From DATKKX01 sp035542775 (GTDB taxonomy: Bacteria; Planctomycetota; Phycisphaerae; UBA1845; UTPLA1): a DNA stretch of 34,513 bases. Numbering within the stretch: the first letter of the stretch is position 1; every line of letters begins with the position of its first letter. Shown piece after piece: positions 7,682-15,407 of this stretch. Where the stretch lies: positions 1 to 34,513 of the forward strand of contig DATKKX010000489.1 in assembly GCA_035542775.1 (NCBI GenBank). Direction: 5' to 3'. The translations under genes were made by a program, and so were the position numbers. Below the pieces are notes generated by a model. It was not told the origin of the DNA, searched no databases, and saw nothing but the letters and a program-made list of their open reading frames with translations.

Positions 7682-8581
7682 ATGGCTGACCAGGCAGGTC
7701 CCGGCACGATCGGCGAGCAGCATGATCCGGCCCGCGGCGCATCCCGCCCGCAAGCCGATCGGGAGAAACGCCGGCGGCTGGTGGAGATGGAGTACGGCTT
7801 GCAGGCCATTGAACTGCACATGGCCTCGGTCGTTCGGGAGTTGGAGTGGCTGGAGGGCTTCACCTTGACCAGCCTCCTGGCGCGCGTTAGAGGGAATCGC
7901 GAGTCCCGCATCCGCGAGATCCATCAGCAGATGGAGCATCTCCAAAGCAAGATCCAGGAGGCGACAGCGGCGATCGACGCCTTGAGGCAGGAAGTTGAAC
8001 AAAGCGAGCAGCTTCTTGCCGGACACGAGGGCGGAAACCGGCCTCTCGAGGCCACTGCCTCTGCCGAACGCCGTGGCACGGCCCAGGCCGGAGGATCGGC
8101 TGCCTTGAAGACCCAACATGGCTGCACGCCCGACCAGGCCGACGAACGGCAGATTGCGGCAATCCGACGGGCCCTCGGAGCTTGCGAGGAGGCGCGCAAA
8201 GGCCTTTTGATGCAGGTTGAAGCGGCCGGCTCGCTCGATCAGTGCAACGTGGCAGCCGTCAACACCATCGTCAGCGGGATGCTCGGAGCGGCGACGGATC
8301 ACGCTCGAAAAGGAATGGCCCAACAGGTCCGGAGCGACATCCATCGGTTGCTGCGGTGCTGGGCCGAGGCCGACAAGGGGAATCGATCGTCAGCCAGTAC
8401 TGAAGAATTGAACGTGCGTCCCGCTCTGGAGGAAATCGCGAACAACCTCGATGGGGCCTGGTTCATGCCCGGCTGGCTGTATAACGAGCCAATCGACGAG
8501 TTGCACCAGACCCTCTCCTTGGCGTCCATGCTTCTCGAAAAACGCTTGAACGACGCGACCAGACAGCAATCAAACGACTAG
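7682..8581 (+). CDS. Cytoplasmic coiled-coil protein of unknown function
   Basis: The start at 7682 (MADQAGPG) is chosen because GAGGT lies seven bases upstream and the frame before it looks non-coding. The 299-residue product has no signal peptide or membrane segment. Residues about 20-125 are strongly helical and charged, with heptad-like spacing (REIHQQMEHLQSKIQEATAAI and following), so a coiled coil is likely. A second helical half includes DERQIAAIRRALGACEEARKG and ends near LEKRLNDATRQQSND. I do not recognise the family. Its TAG stop falls in the target duplication of the small element at 8581-8686. Confidence 0.6.
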   Translation: MADQAGPGTIGEQHDPARGASRPQADREKRRRLVEMEYGLQAIELHMASVVRELEWLEGFTLTSLLARVRGNRESRIREIHQQMEHLQSKIQEATAAIDALRQEVEQSEQLLAGHEGGNRPLEATASAERRGTAQAGGSAALKTQHGCTPDQADERQIAAIRRALGACEEARKGLLMQVEAAGSLDQCNVAAVNTIVSGMLGAATDHARKGMAQQVRSDIHRLLRCWAEADKGNRSSASTEELNVRPALEEIANNLDGAWFMPGWLYNEPIDELHQTLSLASMLLEKRLNDATRQQSND

Positions 8582-8688
8582 TGTCTTGTCACATCCGGCT
8601 CTTCGGGTAGGGGTAACTCGGACCTCTGGTCTGTGCGTACAGGCCAGAGGCCCGCGCTACCTGGAATTACGCCTGTGACGAAGCACTA
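8579..8688. mobile_element. MITE-like palindromic element of IS630 type, with TA duplication
   Basis: The ends GTGTCTTGTCACA (8581-8593) and TGTGACGAAGCAC (8674-8686) are inverted repeats with three mismatches. They are bounded by TA on both sides and by C and G beyond, so removing the 106-bp element and one TA restores CTAG, the preferred target of IS630-family transposases. Inside, GGTAG/CTACC and a 12-bp stem CCTCTGGTCTGT / ACAGGCCAGAGG (8623-8634 / 8639-8650, one G-U) make nearly the whole element self-complementary. It has no coding capacity, so it would depend on a transposase elsewhere. Confidence 0.65.
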
Positions 8689-8732
8689 GGTTGAACCACG
8701 ATCATGGCGAGGGGGACATGCCGATGCCGCGG

Positions 8733-8753
8733 CAAAATCGCGCCGATCGCGCG
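8733..8753 (-). terminator. Terminator of the zinc-ribbon gene
   Basis: Read on the minus strand just past the stop at 8755, CGCGC-GATCG-GCGCG forms a GC-only stem followed by ATTTTG. The stem is short (5 bp), so this is a moderate call. Confidence 0.45.
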
Positions 8754-8754
8754 G

Positions 8755-9207
8755 TCACGGAGCGGCTGGACGGCGGGCATCGTCGCCGGTCGGCGCCGGT
8801 TTGCCGGCGGCCCCCGTCGCCGTTTCAGAGGCCGGGGTCGCGGCGCGGCCCGACGGAGGATTGGCACCCGCGGCCGGCGATCCGGCCCCCGCGACCGACG
8901 AGTCGGTGCTGGCAGGGCGGTTGGGCCGGGCCGTCGAGCCGCGGTTGACGAGACTCTTGTGAGCGCCGCATTCGCCGCACTTGGGGCAGCAGACCTGGCC
9001 GCGACTGCGGAGGATCTGGCTGACCTCTGCCATCGTCAGAGCGAAGTTGTGGCCGCATTTCGCGCATGTGTAGTTCTGGAGGGTGGTGGCAATGCCGGCG
9101 TCCATCTCCGGTTTCCCGGTCCCCACCCAAAACCACAGCACAGCGCTCGCACCAATCAACAGGACCAGAACACCGAAGAGAACCGCCGCAGTCCTAGATA
9201 GGCTCAT
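8755..9207 (-). CDS. Single-pass membrane protein with a zinc ribbon and disordered tail
   Basis: The 150-residue product starts MSLSRTAAVLFGVLVLLIGASAVL, one transmembrane helix or uncleaved signal. The next segment holds two Cys pairs, CAKCGHNF and CCPKCGECG, spaced as in a zinc ribbon (about residues 48-82). The last 60 residues are Ala/Pro/Gly/Thr-rich and probably disordered. The ATG at 9207 is preceded directly by an in-frame GTG at 9210; GGAGAG lies upstream and either could be used. Function unknown; the upstream gene on the same strand encodes a prepilin-like protein (about 110 bases apart), so co-transcription is possible. Confidence 0.65.
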   Translation of the reverse strand: MSLSRTAAVLFGVLVLLIGASAVLWFWVGTGKPEMDAGIATTLQNYTCAKCGHNFALTMAEVSQILRSRGQVCCPKCGECGAHKSLVNRGSTARPNRPASTDSSVAGAGSPAAGANPPSGRAATPASETATGAAGKPAPTGDDARRPAAP

Positions 9208-9297
9208 CACTCGTCACTCTCCGCGCGGCCAACGCGGGCATTTTACCGCGAACGTTAAGCCAACCATCCATGCTGGTTCCAGCCCCGGAAGGCCCGG

Positions 9298-9315
9298 GCC
9301 GGAAAAAACCGAAAA
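9298..9315. repeat. 18-base direct repeat, copy 1
   Basis: GCCGGAAAAAACCGAAAA occurs here, directly beyond the stop of the prepilin-like gene, and again in the same orientation at 31202-31219. On the minus strand, the direction of the neighbouring gene, it reads as a T-rich tract. Significance unknown. Confidence 0.6.
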
Positions 9316-10233
9316 TCAGGGCTCCGGTATCGGCTCGTCTGGGAAACAATCCATCTGGCCCCAGGTGCCGCGGACGTCATGGTTGTCGTACTTGGCCTGC
9401 CTCGGAAAGAAAGTCCCTTTACCCATGTCGGCATAGTCGACGTGACCATCCACATATGCAAGGTCAAAGAAGCCCAGCTTTCGATGGCACCCGGTCAACT
9501 CGCCAAGGTAGCTTGAATCACCCCATACGTCGTTTGTCCACAGCGTCTGGAACGCGCGGGCCTCCATGAAATTGACCACCTTGGCGCTGTCAGGAACGCG
9601 GGTCCCCGGTCGGCCGTAAATGCCGATCGAGTGCGGCGAATCAGGCATACCGCCGCCGGTACCTCCGCCGGCCGGTCCCTGAGAGACCGCCGGTACCGCC
9701 TGAAAGTCGGAGAGGTTGTTCATCCGGTACGCCGTGCCGTTCCCGAAGAAATAGGGCCGCTCGGTCTCAAGACGCTGCAGGGTCATGTTGGGCCAGTCCT
9801 GCCAGCCGAAGTCATCCCCGGGACATTGGTAGGTCATGAAATACCGCCGATCCCCGGCTTCCGTGTACGGCGTGATGTTGTCGGCGCCATACATCATTGC
9901 GTTGAACGGACGCGTCCGCGGATCGAAAGGATCACCCCACTTCTGGAATTCCATATCGCCGGGCCCGCCACCGTACTGCGCATAGCCCTCCAGGATGAAA
10001 TCCGGCGCCTTGGCGTGAATCGGCCCGATGATGTCGCCCGGATCCTCCTGGGCATACATGCTGTCGTATCGGGCGATCTCAAAAAGATGGCTCTGGCATT
10101 GCATCTTCCAGCTCTGCACCTTGGCTGCGGTCAGAGCCGGCATAATCACGCTGATCACCGCGGCGATGATGGCCACTACGATCAGTAACTCTATAAGGGT
10201 GAAAGCGCTCGACTTTTGCCTGAAAGCCGACAT
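9316..10233 (-). CDS. Prepilin-like protein of the DUF1559 type
   Basis: The start at 10233 has GAGGAG upstream and gives MSAFRQKSSAFTLIELLIVV, a type IV prepilin-like leader: short basic part, A-F cleavage point, then FTLIELL with the conserved Glu and a long hydrophobic helix. The 305-residue length and the C-terminal LAYVDGHVDY, matching the FADGHV-type signature, place it in the large planctomycete family of pilin-like secreted proteins (H-X9-DG group). The middle is rich in Gly, Pro and aromatic residues. These proteins are processed by a prepilin peptidase and lie in the envelope or surface; individual roles are unknown. Confidence 0.85.
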   Translation of the reverse strand: MSAFRQKSSAFTLIELLIVVAIIAAVISVIMPALTAAKVQSWKMQCQSHLFEIARYDSMYAQEDPGDIIGPIHAKAPDFILEGYAQYGGGPGDMEFQKWGDPFDPRTRPFNAMMYGADNITPYTEAGDRRYFMTYQCPGDDFGWQDWPNMTLQRLETERPYFFGNGTAYRMNNLSDFQAVPAVSQGPAGGGTGGGMPDSPHSIGIYGRPGTRVPDSAKVVNFMEARAFQTLWTNDVWGDSSYLGELTGCHRKLGFFDLAYVDGHVDYADMGKGTFFPRQAKYDNHDVRGTWGQMDCFPDEPIPEP

Positions 10234-10308
10234 GGGCGATACTCCTCGGTCCGCACGGTTCGGACAGCCGGACCAGGCAGACAAACCGCCCTGCCCGAGT
10301 TTGCCGCC

Positions 10309-10334
10309 GGAAAGGACAGGCGGTTCGCCTTTCC
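10309..10334 (-). promoter_or_regulatory. Mutually exclusive hairpins in the prepilin-like gene leader
   Basis: GGAAAGG (10309-10315) can pair with CCTTTCC (10328-10334), or AGGCG (10318-10322) can pair with CGCCT (10326-10330) around a three-base loop. The two stems share bases 10328-10330, so they cannot form together. The site lies about 75 bases upstream of the start codon. Whether it acts as a switch is inference. Confidence 0.35.
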
Positions 10335-10697
10335 TGACGCGGAACTCACCTTGGATGTTATCACGACGCTCGATTCGCGTATACCTCCTCGCGCCACTCG
10401 CACTTCAGGACGCGGATAATCCCATTATGGCCTCCATCGCCTTAACCATGACCTTGTATGCCGCAAAAGTCCCCCCGGCGCCCGCTGCCTGCGGCCTGCC
10501 TCTCTGATTTTACCCCTTTCTTGGATACCAGACAAATTCACCCACCGGGCGGCCTCGGGACGCGACACTCAGCGCCCGGGACCGGGCACAATACGCACAA
10601 TTCGCCTGCCTTAACACCCAGCCTGTGCATCGGAAAGGGAGCACCGTCTTTTCGCCGCGATGATGATTTTTCAGGCCATTTTCTTCACGAATTCTAT

Positions 10698-10725
10698 GTG
10701 ACGCTGGCGGGTCACAGCGTATAAT
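10698..10725 (+). promoter_or_regulatory. Promoter of PEP-CTERM protein 3, with overlapping inverted repeats
   Basis: A perfect TATAAT (10720-10725) lies 16 bases after GTGACG (4/6 to TTGACA). Two inverted repeats frame it: TTCTATG (10692-10698) with CATAGAA (10728-10734), and TGTGAC (10697-10702) with GTCACA (10711-10716). These look like operator half-sites. The leader to the start at 10940 would be about 200 bases. Confidence 0.5.
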
Positions 10726-10816
10726 CGCATAGAAGTCAGGGTAGGCGAGCGCCGCGGGTAACGACCGCGCGAGGGCCCGTGTAAATCTGTATGTGGATTC
10801 CGACAAGGGGAATAGA

Positions 10817-10883
10817 GCGCACTTGCTTGACAGCATTGGCTGAATAATAAACCGAGACAGGTTCCGCTGGGGGGAAAGTGCGC
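10817..10883 (+). repeat. 8-bp inverted repeat in the PEP-CTERM 3 leader
   Basis: GCGCACTT (10817-10824) and AAGTGCGC (10876-10883) are perfectly complementary, enclosing 51 bases. These include TTGACA (10827-10832), a possible second -35 box, but no good -10 box follows at the right spacing. Confidence 0.4.
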
Positions 10884-10939
10884 ACAGCGAAACCGGCCTC
10901 GGGGCGGAGCCAATGCATCATCCGCTAGGGGCGATGGCC

Positions 10940-11797
10940 ATGAACAGAAGAATCCTCCCATGGTGGGCCGCTTCGGCTGCCCTACTCGTCATCGTGTCCG
11001 GGACAGCGTTCGCCCAGTCGGTGGGTGAACCTTCCAGTTTCACCATCACCGTGAAGCAGGGAAGCCAGGTCATTGCTCACAAAGATGTGACCGTTGGCCC
11101 GGGCAAGGACTTGCCGGATATCAAAACGACTTACCAGGACGGCGACCCTGAGAGCTTCGTGCAGTTGATCTCATCGACGTCCCCGGGCATGCCTTCTCCG
11201 GTGATCTTGAAGCTCGTGTCTGAGCCTACGCCGGATATGACCACCTACCGCTTGCTCCACTTTTACATCGATGTCCCGTTGGATATGACGCACATCGACC
11301 TGCCGGGCGTGACCTCCCTGTTCAATCCGAACAACCCCGATCAGATCGACGTGTCGGTGACCAATATGCAATTCTCGAACGCCGTGGGCGCGCAGCCCCA
11401 GCTTGAGAACAGCCCGTACTTCTATACGTCCTTCATGCGTGATCACGCCGGCATGTTCTACAACTTGCCGCAATCCAATCCCTACAACTTCGACGGCCAC
11501 ACCGTCTACGACATCCAAGTTCCGGCTACCGCTTATCTGGATTCTGATGCGAGCCGGTACACGTTTGCCAGCACGGCCGGCGTCTCCTCCTCGTGGACCT
11601 GGGGCAAGATCCCGCACCCCGTGATCGGCCCGCCCCCCACCAAGGTCCACAACGGCATGGCTTACGTTAATCCGTATGTTCCCGGCTATGTCTACGAGCT
11701 GGGCCTGGCTGTCGCCTTTACGTACGTGCCTGTGCCCGAGCCGGCAACTGCCGGGCTGCTCCTCCTCGGCATCGTGTTGATCAGACGCCGACGGTAG
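10940..11797 (+). CDS. Secreted PEP-CTERM protein, body of unknown function
   Basis: Starts at 10913, 10934 and 10940 are all in frame. I prefer 10940 because AGGGG lies eight bases upstream and it gives the cleanest signal peptide (MNRRILPWWAASAALLVIVSG, cleaved near AFA-QS). The 285-residue product has a beta-rich body without Cys and ends VPEPATAGLLLLGIVLIRRRR, a full PEP-CTERM signal. Aromatic and Pro-rich stretches (SPYFYTSF, SWTWGKIPHPVIGPPP) occur in the second half. I do not recognise the domain. It has its own promoter about 200 bases upstream and seems monocistronic. Confidence 0.8.
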   Translation: MNRRILPWWAASAALLVIVSGTAFAQSVGEPSSFTITVKQGSQVIAHKDVTVGPGKDLPDIKTTYQDGDPESFVQLISSTSPGMPSPVILKLVSEPTPDMTTYRLLHFYIDVPLDMTHIDLPGVTSLFNPNNPDQIDVSVTNMQFSNAVGAQPQLENSPYFYTSFMRDHAGMFYNLPQSNPYNFDGHTVYDIQVPATAYLDSDASRYTFASTAGVSSSWTWGKIPHPVIGPPPTKVHNGMAYVNPYVPGYVYELGLAVAFTYVPVPEPATAGLLLLGIVLIRRRR

Positions 11798-12088
11798 ACT
11801 TGCGCCGATAAACAACCCGCCATCACTCCAGGAACGGCTGCTTCGGCCGCGGTTGCCAATTGCTCCATGTTGAGCAGGCATTTCACCCCCTGCGGGCAGG
11901 CGCCGCAGGAAACCTCGGCTTGCGCCACAACATGATGGCGGTCGCCTCGCTTCACCAAACAACGCAGCCGCGATTGGCCGCCGCTTGATTCCTGGCGACG
12001 ACCGTTCGCGGCTGCGTCTGCCGCCAGGGCGATACAAGTAGGCGGGGTATCGGTTCCGGCGGACTCGGGTGGAGTGGGAGTTTGTGGA
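11798..12088. other. Convergent intergenic region, no gene seen
   Basis: This 291-base stretch lies between the 3' ends of PEP-CTERM gene 3 and the PDZ gene. A minus-strand frame crossing it contains AEVSCGACPQGVKC, but it overlaps the PEP-CTERM gene antisense, has no ribosome site and is not accepted. Confidence 0.4.
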
Positions 12089-13792
12089 CTATTCTCTGGG
12101 CTCTGCCTTGCCGCTGCCCTCACGCAGCTTCTGGTACTTCGCATACAGGTCCGGATTGGCCTTCTTCAAGGCTTCGGCATTGTCAAACGTCTGCGTCAAT
12201 TCCTCGCCCCCTTTCCGCGTGGTCACGCGAATCTTGCCGTCGGAGCTCACGTCGAAGCTGGTCCTTGCTTTGCTCTGGGCGAAGAACTCGCCGCGCGCAG
12301 CCTCGTATTGCCGCATCCCCTCTTGAACGGCCTTCTGGGCTTCCTTCTGAGCCTTGGCAGCATCCTTGCGCATCTCCTCGGCGTTCTCTTGTAGCTCCTT
12401 CAGGTCCTTGCCAAGGTCCTTCGGCACGATTTTGAGGTGATCACCGCCGGGCGTGATAAGGACCCGGGTCCCCTTCTTTCCGCCGACCCCTTCGGGAGCG
12501 CATTCCTTCATCATCTCGAAGGCTTCCTGGTCTTCCTTCTTGAGCTCTTCCTCGCCCGTATAAGTCTTGGTGGTATACGTCTTATTGCCGTCGTCGGCGA
12601 TCTTCGTCCGCGTTACGGTGATCTTGTCGCCGTCCCGTCTGATCTCCAGCGACTTGTCCTTGTCCTTCCGAATGAGAACAAGCTGGCACTCCGAACCGGG
12701 CTTGCCCCCGTAGAGATCGAGCAGGTTCCTGATGCTCTCCTCATCCGGAAGGTCCTGCCACATCTTCGGCATGTTCTTCAGGTTGCCCAGCCCTTGAAAA
12801 GCCCAGCCGCCGCCAGGCCCCTTGCGCAGAATGCCCCCGCGCTGCAGCACGTCGTTCTGGGCCAGTTCCTCGAGCTCCATGTCATACTTGTACTTGGCGG
12901 AACCGACCTCCTCGGGCCTGGCGCCCACCGTGACAGTCGTCTCGACAGGTCGGCCGCCACGAATCAGGGACAGCTTATGCACCTCACCGGGAGCGTATTT
13001 CTGCACCATGCCCAGGAACTCGGCGATGTCCGTAGAGGCCGCTTGGTCGTCAATGCGCACGATCACGTCATACTGCTGCAGGCCGGCCATGTCCGCGGGT
13101 GAACCCTCGATCACGTTCAAGACCATCTCACCGATGCCTTTCTGCAGACCGAGTTGTGATGCCAACGGCTTGGAGACGGGCCCGAACTGGACGCCCAGCC
13201 ACGGCCCGCCCGCCGGAGCGGAGGCTTCCTTGACGTTGATCTCCCAAACGCCCTCCTCGTCCTCATCACCGGAACCCAGCGGATCATCGCTGTCCAGCCT
13301 GATGCAGAATTTCTTCATGCCCTCTCGAGGCTGCGGCCCGTCGTCAGCCAGGCTGAGGCAGAACTTCTTCATGCCCTTCGGGGCCGATTTCAGATCGCCG
13401 CCGCACCCGTCAGCCCCGACTCGCGCCATGACCACGATGCACTTGGCCGCGTCGTCCGGGCACGCCTCCTCCCCCAGGCAGGACCGCTTCGTGATGACCC
13501 GACGCGTCTCGCTGCAGCACGCCGACTTGCCCTTCTCCGCCCTGTCCCGCTTCATCACCACACAACGCGTGTTCTCGCATGTGTCCGCCTTCTTCCTGTC
13601 CGCCTTCTTGTCGTCGGTGCACCGCTTGGTTCGCACCACGATTGTCTTCGACTCCTTCTCATCGCCGATTCGCATTACCATCGGCGGGTCGACGCTGGAG
13701 AAAGCGCGTACCGCCAGATCAGCGAGCGGCGCCCCGGCAGGCCGGCAGAACAATCCGGCCATCAGCGTCATCAGTGTTTGAACAAGCAACAT
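12089..13792 (-). CDS. Exported PDZ-domain protein with Cys-rich repeats and coiled coil
   Basis: The 567-residue product starts eight bases after GAGGAG and has a signal-like N-terminus (MLLVQTLMTLMAGLFCRPAG). Residues 48-131 form an unusual Cys-rich region of about four imperfect repeats, each a strand such as TIVVRTKRC, RCVVMKRD, RVITKRSC or CIVVMARV followed by a charged Cys-containing loop. Two GMKKFC repeats follow (140-145, 158-163). A PDZ domain covers about 196-290 (GPWLGVQFGPVS, EGSPADMAGLQQYDVIVRIDD, LIRGGRP). The C-terminal third has a Lys/Glu/Ala-rich helix near 465-515. No protease domain is present. Third gene behind a sigma/anti-sigma pair, so probably part of that envelope-signalling unit; the Cys repeats might bind metal or sense redox (inference). 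Confidence 0.75.
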   Translation of the reverse strand: MLLVQTLMTLMAGLFCRPAGAPLADLAVRAFSSVDPPMVMRIGDEKESKTIVVRTKRCTDDKKADRKKADTCENTRCVVMKRDRAEKGKSACCSETRRVITKRSCLGEEACPDDAAKCIVVMARVGADGCGGDLKSAPKGMKKFCLSLADDGPQPREGMKKFCIRLDSDDPLGSGDEDEEGVWEINVKEASAPAGGPWLGVQFGPVSKPLASQLGLQKGIGEMVLNVIEGSPADMAGLQQYDVIVRIDDQAASTDIAEFLGMVQKYAPGEVHKLSLIRGGRPVETTVTVGARPEEVGSAKYKYDMELEELAQNDVLQRGGILRKGPGGGWAFQGLGNLKNMPKMWQDLPDEESIRNLLDLYGGKPGSECQLVLIRKDKDKSLEIRRDGDKITVTRTKIADDGNKTYTTKTYTGEEELKKEDQEAFEMMKECAPEGVGGKKGTRVLITPGGDHLKIVPKDLGKDLKELQENAEEMRKDAAKAQKEAQKAVQEGMRQYEAARGEFFAQSKARTSFDVSSDGKIRVTTRKGGEELTQTFDNAEALKKANPDLYAKYQKLREGSGKAEPRE

Positions 13793-13911
13793 TGTCCTGG
13801 CTCCTCATCTGGTCCGGAGCGGCGGAATTGGCTGGTTCCCTGAGTGCCGCGGCCGGAGAACTGCGTCTGGCTCACACTTGCGATTGGCTGATCGCGTATC
13901 ATCGGCGCCGA

Positions 13912-14520
13912 TCAGAAATCTCCCGTGATCGGCGTGATTTTCGTCGTCTGCGCTTTGCGCTCGATGATGATGATCGTCTTCATATCCGCGCTGGGTATGC
14001 CGATCCACTCGCGCTGCACATCGCGCGAGCGGAGGACCGGTCTTTGATCAAGGTTGCGGTAATCGGCGAACCTGGGACCGCTGGGCTGAAACCCGCTTCC
14101 CGCCGGATATGGGCTGAGGTTGCCGCTCGGCGGCACAATGGCTCCATCCGTCCGGCCCGCGATTTGCACCGGCCCGGTCCGCTCGGTCTTGGCCGGCCCC
14201 GACCACAAGTCCGGCAGGAACGACAGGGCCACGACGGCGGCCGCCGCCAACAGCCCGCCCGCGGTGGCGAGCCACAAACCGCTGCGTCTGCCGGGCGCGA
14301 CCGCCGTCGTGACACCGCGAAAATCGCCGCGAAGGGCCGTAGCGGCTTGGGCGTCGATCCGGCGGTATTCCTCCAGAAGCAATCGAGCGGCGGGATTGCA
14401 TGCCAGAGTGTCGTCGAGTTCTGCCCGATCCTCGAACGAGATCTCGCCGTCCAGCAGACGGCAGATCAAACGCTCCGTCCGCTCGTCGACTCCAGGCGGC
14501 ATGTCATCAACCGGGTTCAT
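13912..14520 (-). CDS. Membrane anti-sigma-like protein
   Basis: The ATG overlaps the stop of the sigma gene as ATGA (14517-14520), which implies translational coupling. Residues 1-65 look like an anti-sigma N-terminal domain (RLICRLLDGEISFEDRAEL and following) but lack the HxxxCxxC zinc motif. One transmembrane helix lies at about 82-105 (LWLATAGGLLAAAAVVALSF). The outer part is Pro/Gly/Ser-rich and ends with a beta segment, MKTIIIIERKAQTTKITPI. It would hold the adjacent ECF sigma factor at the membrane; release mechanism not evident. 202 residues. Confidence 0.75.
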   Translation of the reverse strand: MNPVDDMPPGVDERTERLICRLLDGEISFEDRAELDDTLACNPAARLLLEEYRRIDAQAATALRGDFRGVTTAVAPGRRSGLWLATAGGLLAAAAVVALSFLPDLWSGPAKTERTGPVQIAGRTDGAIVPPSGNLSPYPAGSGFQPSGPRFADYRNLDQRPVLRSRDVQREWIGIPSADMKTIIIIERKAQTTKITPITGDF

Positions 14521-15101
14521 CGCGCGTGTGCCTTCTGTTCCGTGTCACTGTCCTGCAAAGCGGCCCGCAGCAACCGTCTCGCCCTGACCAGGCGTGTCTC
14601 CACCGTATCCACCGGCAGCGACATGGCCTCGCCGATTTCGGCATAGCTCCAGTCCTCCAGATGCCGAAGGATAAACGGCTCGCGGTAGATGGCCGGCAGG
14701 CCTCGTATCGCCGCCAGCACCCGACGGCGCTGCTCTTCTTCCATCAAGGTCGTCGCCGGCTGCGGCACGCTGGCCCGGCCCTGGCGCGACCGCATGAAGG
14801 CCAGCCGTGATCGGCGTTCGCCGGCGACTTTCTGCCCCGCGTCGATGGCGGCATTCTTCGCCAGCCTGTACAGCCAGGCCCGCCATCGCGAGGGCTCCAT
14901 CAATGTGCCGATCTGCTGCCATACCTTGATCCAGACGCCCTGCACGATGTCGTCGATCGCGCTGGCATTCGCTGTCGTCGCATAAACGACGTTGCGGACC
15001 CAGCGGTCATGGCGGCGCACGAGCTCATCCAGAGCGCTTCGCTCACCCATCTGGGCTGCCGCGATCAACTCGCGATCGCCCTGATCCGTGCCGCAAGCCA
15101 T
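14517..15101 (-). CDS. ECF-type RNA polymerase sigma factor
   Basis: The 194-residue product has the two sigma-70 core domains. Region 2 includes ELVRRHDRWVRNVVYATT, DDIVQGVWIKVWQQI and WRAWLYRLAKNAAID; region 4 includes RRVLAAIRGLPAIYREPFIL and YAEIGEAMSLPVDTVETRLV, a helix-turn-helix for the -35 box. I choose the ATG at 15101; an in-frame GTG at 15113 would add four residues but has no ribosome site, and that of 15101 is also weak. It heads the operon with the anti-sigma-like and PDZ genes. A GATAAT box upstream near 15155 has no matching -35. Confidence 0.88.
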   Translation of the reverse strand: MACGTDQGDRELIAAAQMGERSALDELVRRHDRWVRNVVYATTANASAIDDIVQGVWIKVWQQIGTLMEPSRWRAWLYRLAKNAAIDAGQKVAGERRSRLAFMRSRQGRASVPQPATTLMEEEQRRRVLAAIRGLPAIYREPFILRHLEDWSYAEIGEAMSLPVDTVETRLVRARRLLRAALQDSDTEQKAHAR

Positions 15102-15407
15102 GACCACGTCCACTCTGAAAAACTAAGACGATTCGTGCCTGCTCGCCCTGTCAGAGATTATCGTAGCAATGGCGGCTTATTTACGAGCATTAGCCGGTCG
15201 GACACGCGGAATTCCGAGTCGGATGATTGGACTTGGCCGCACGCCCGCTAGAGAAGCGAAATCCTGTCCCTGTAGCCCCCCTTCGGTCGCCCCAGCCCTG
15301 ACCCTGCGGCCCGTCACCCTCCTATTGGGGCGTCGAACAATACAGGACCCGAACCGCGCGTTTCGCGCAATTCGGGTCCCGGATTCCAGTGGGCCTGGTT
15401 CCCCCAA
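15102..15407. other. Intergenic region between two minus-strand units
   Basis: It holds the terminator of the VIT/vWA gene (15345-15379) and the upstream region of the sigma-factor operon. No gene was seen. Confidence 0.5.
15345..15379 (-). terminator. Terminator of the VIT/vWA gene
   Basis: GGACCCGAA (15345-15353) pairs perfectly with TTCGGGTCC (15371-15379), and GCGC/GCGC extends the stem inside. On the minus strand it is followed by TGTATTGTTCG, moderately U-rich. It lies about 30 bases past the stop at 15408 and insulates the sigma operon. Confidence 0.7.

Larger units (their letters stand above)
10234..10939. other. Divergent intergenic region, about 700 bases
   Basis: It lies between the leftward prepilin-like gene and the rightward PEP-CTERM gene 3. 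It holds alternative stem-loops at 10309-10334 in the leftward leader, a rightward promoter at 10698-10725 framed by inverted repeats, a possible second promoter box TTGACA at 10827-10832, and an 8-bp inverted repeat at 10817-10883. Open frames on both strands lack ribosome sites and protein-like composition; I call no gene here. Confidence 0.5.

Noticed and set aside
10697..10716. CRP-type site TGTGA...TCACA
   Set aside because: The half-sites match, but the spacer is ten bases instead of six, so it is kept only as an inverted repeat, not as a CRP site.
11692..12144. Minus-strand frame with AEVSCGACPQGVKC, suggesting a small Cys protein
   Set aside because: It overlaps the PEP-CTERM gene antisense, has no ribosome site, and the resemblance is limited to a few residues.
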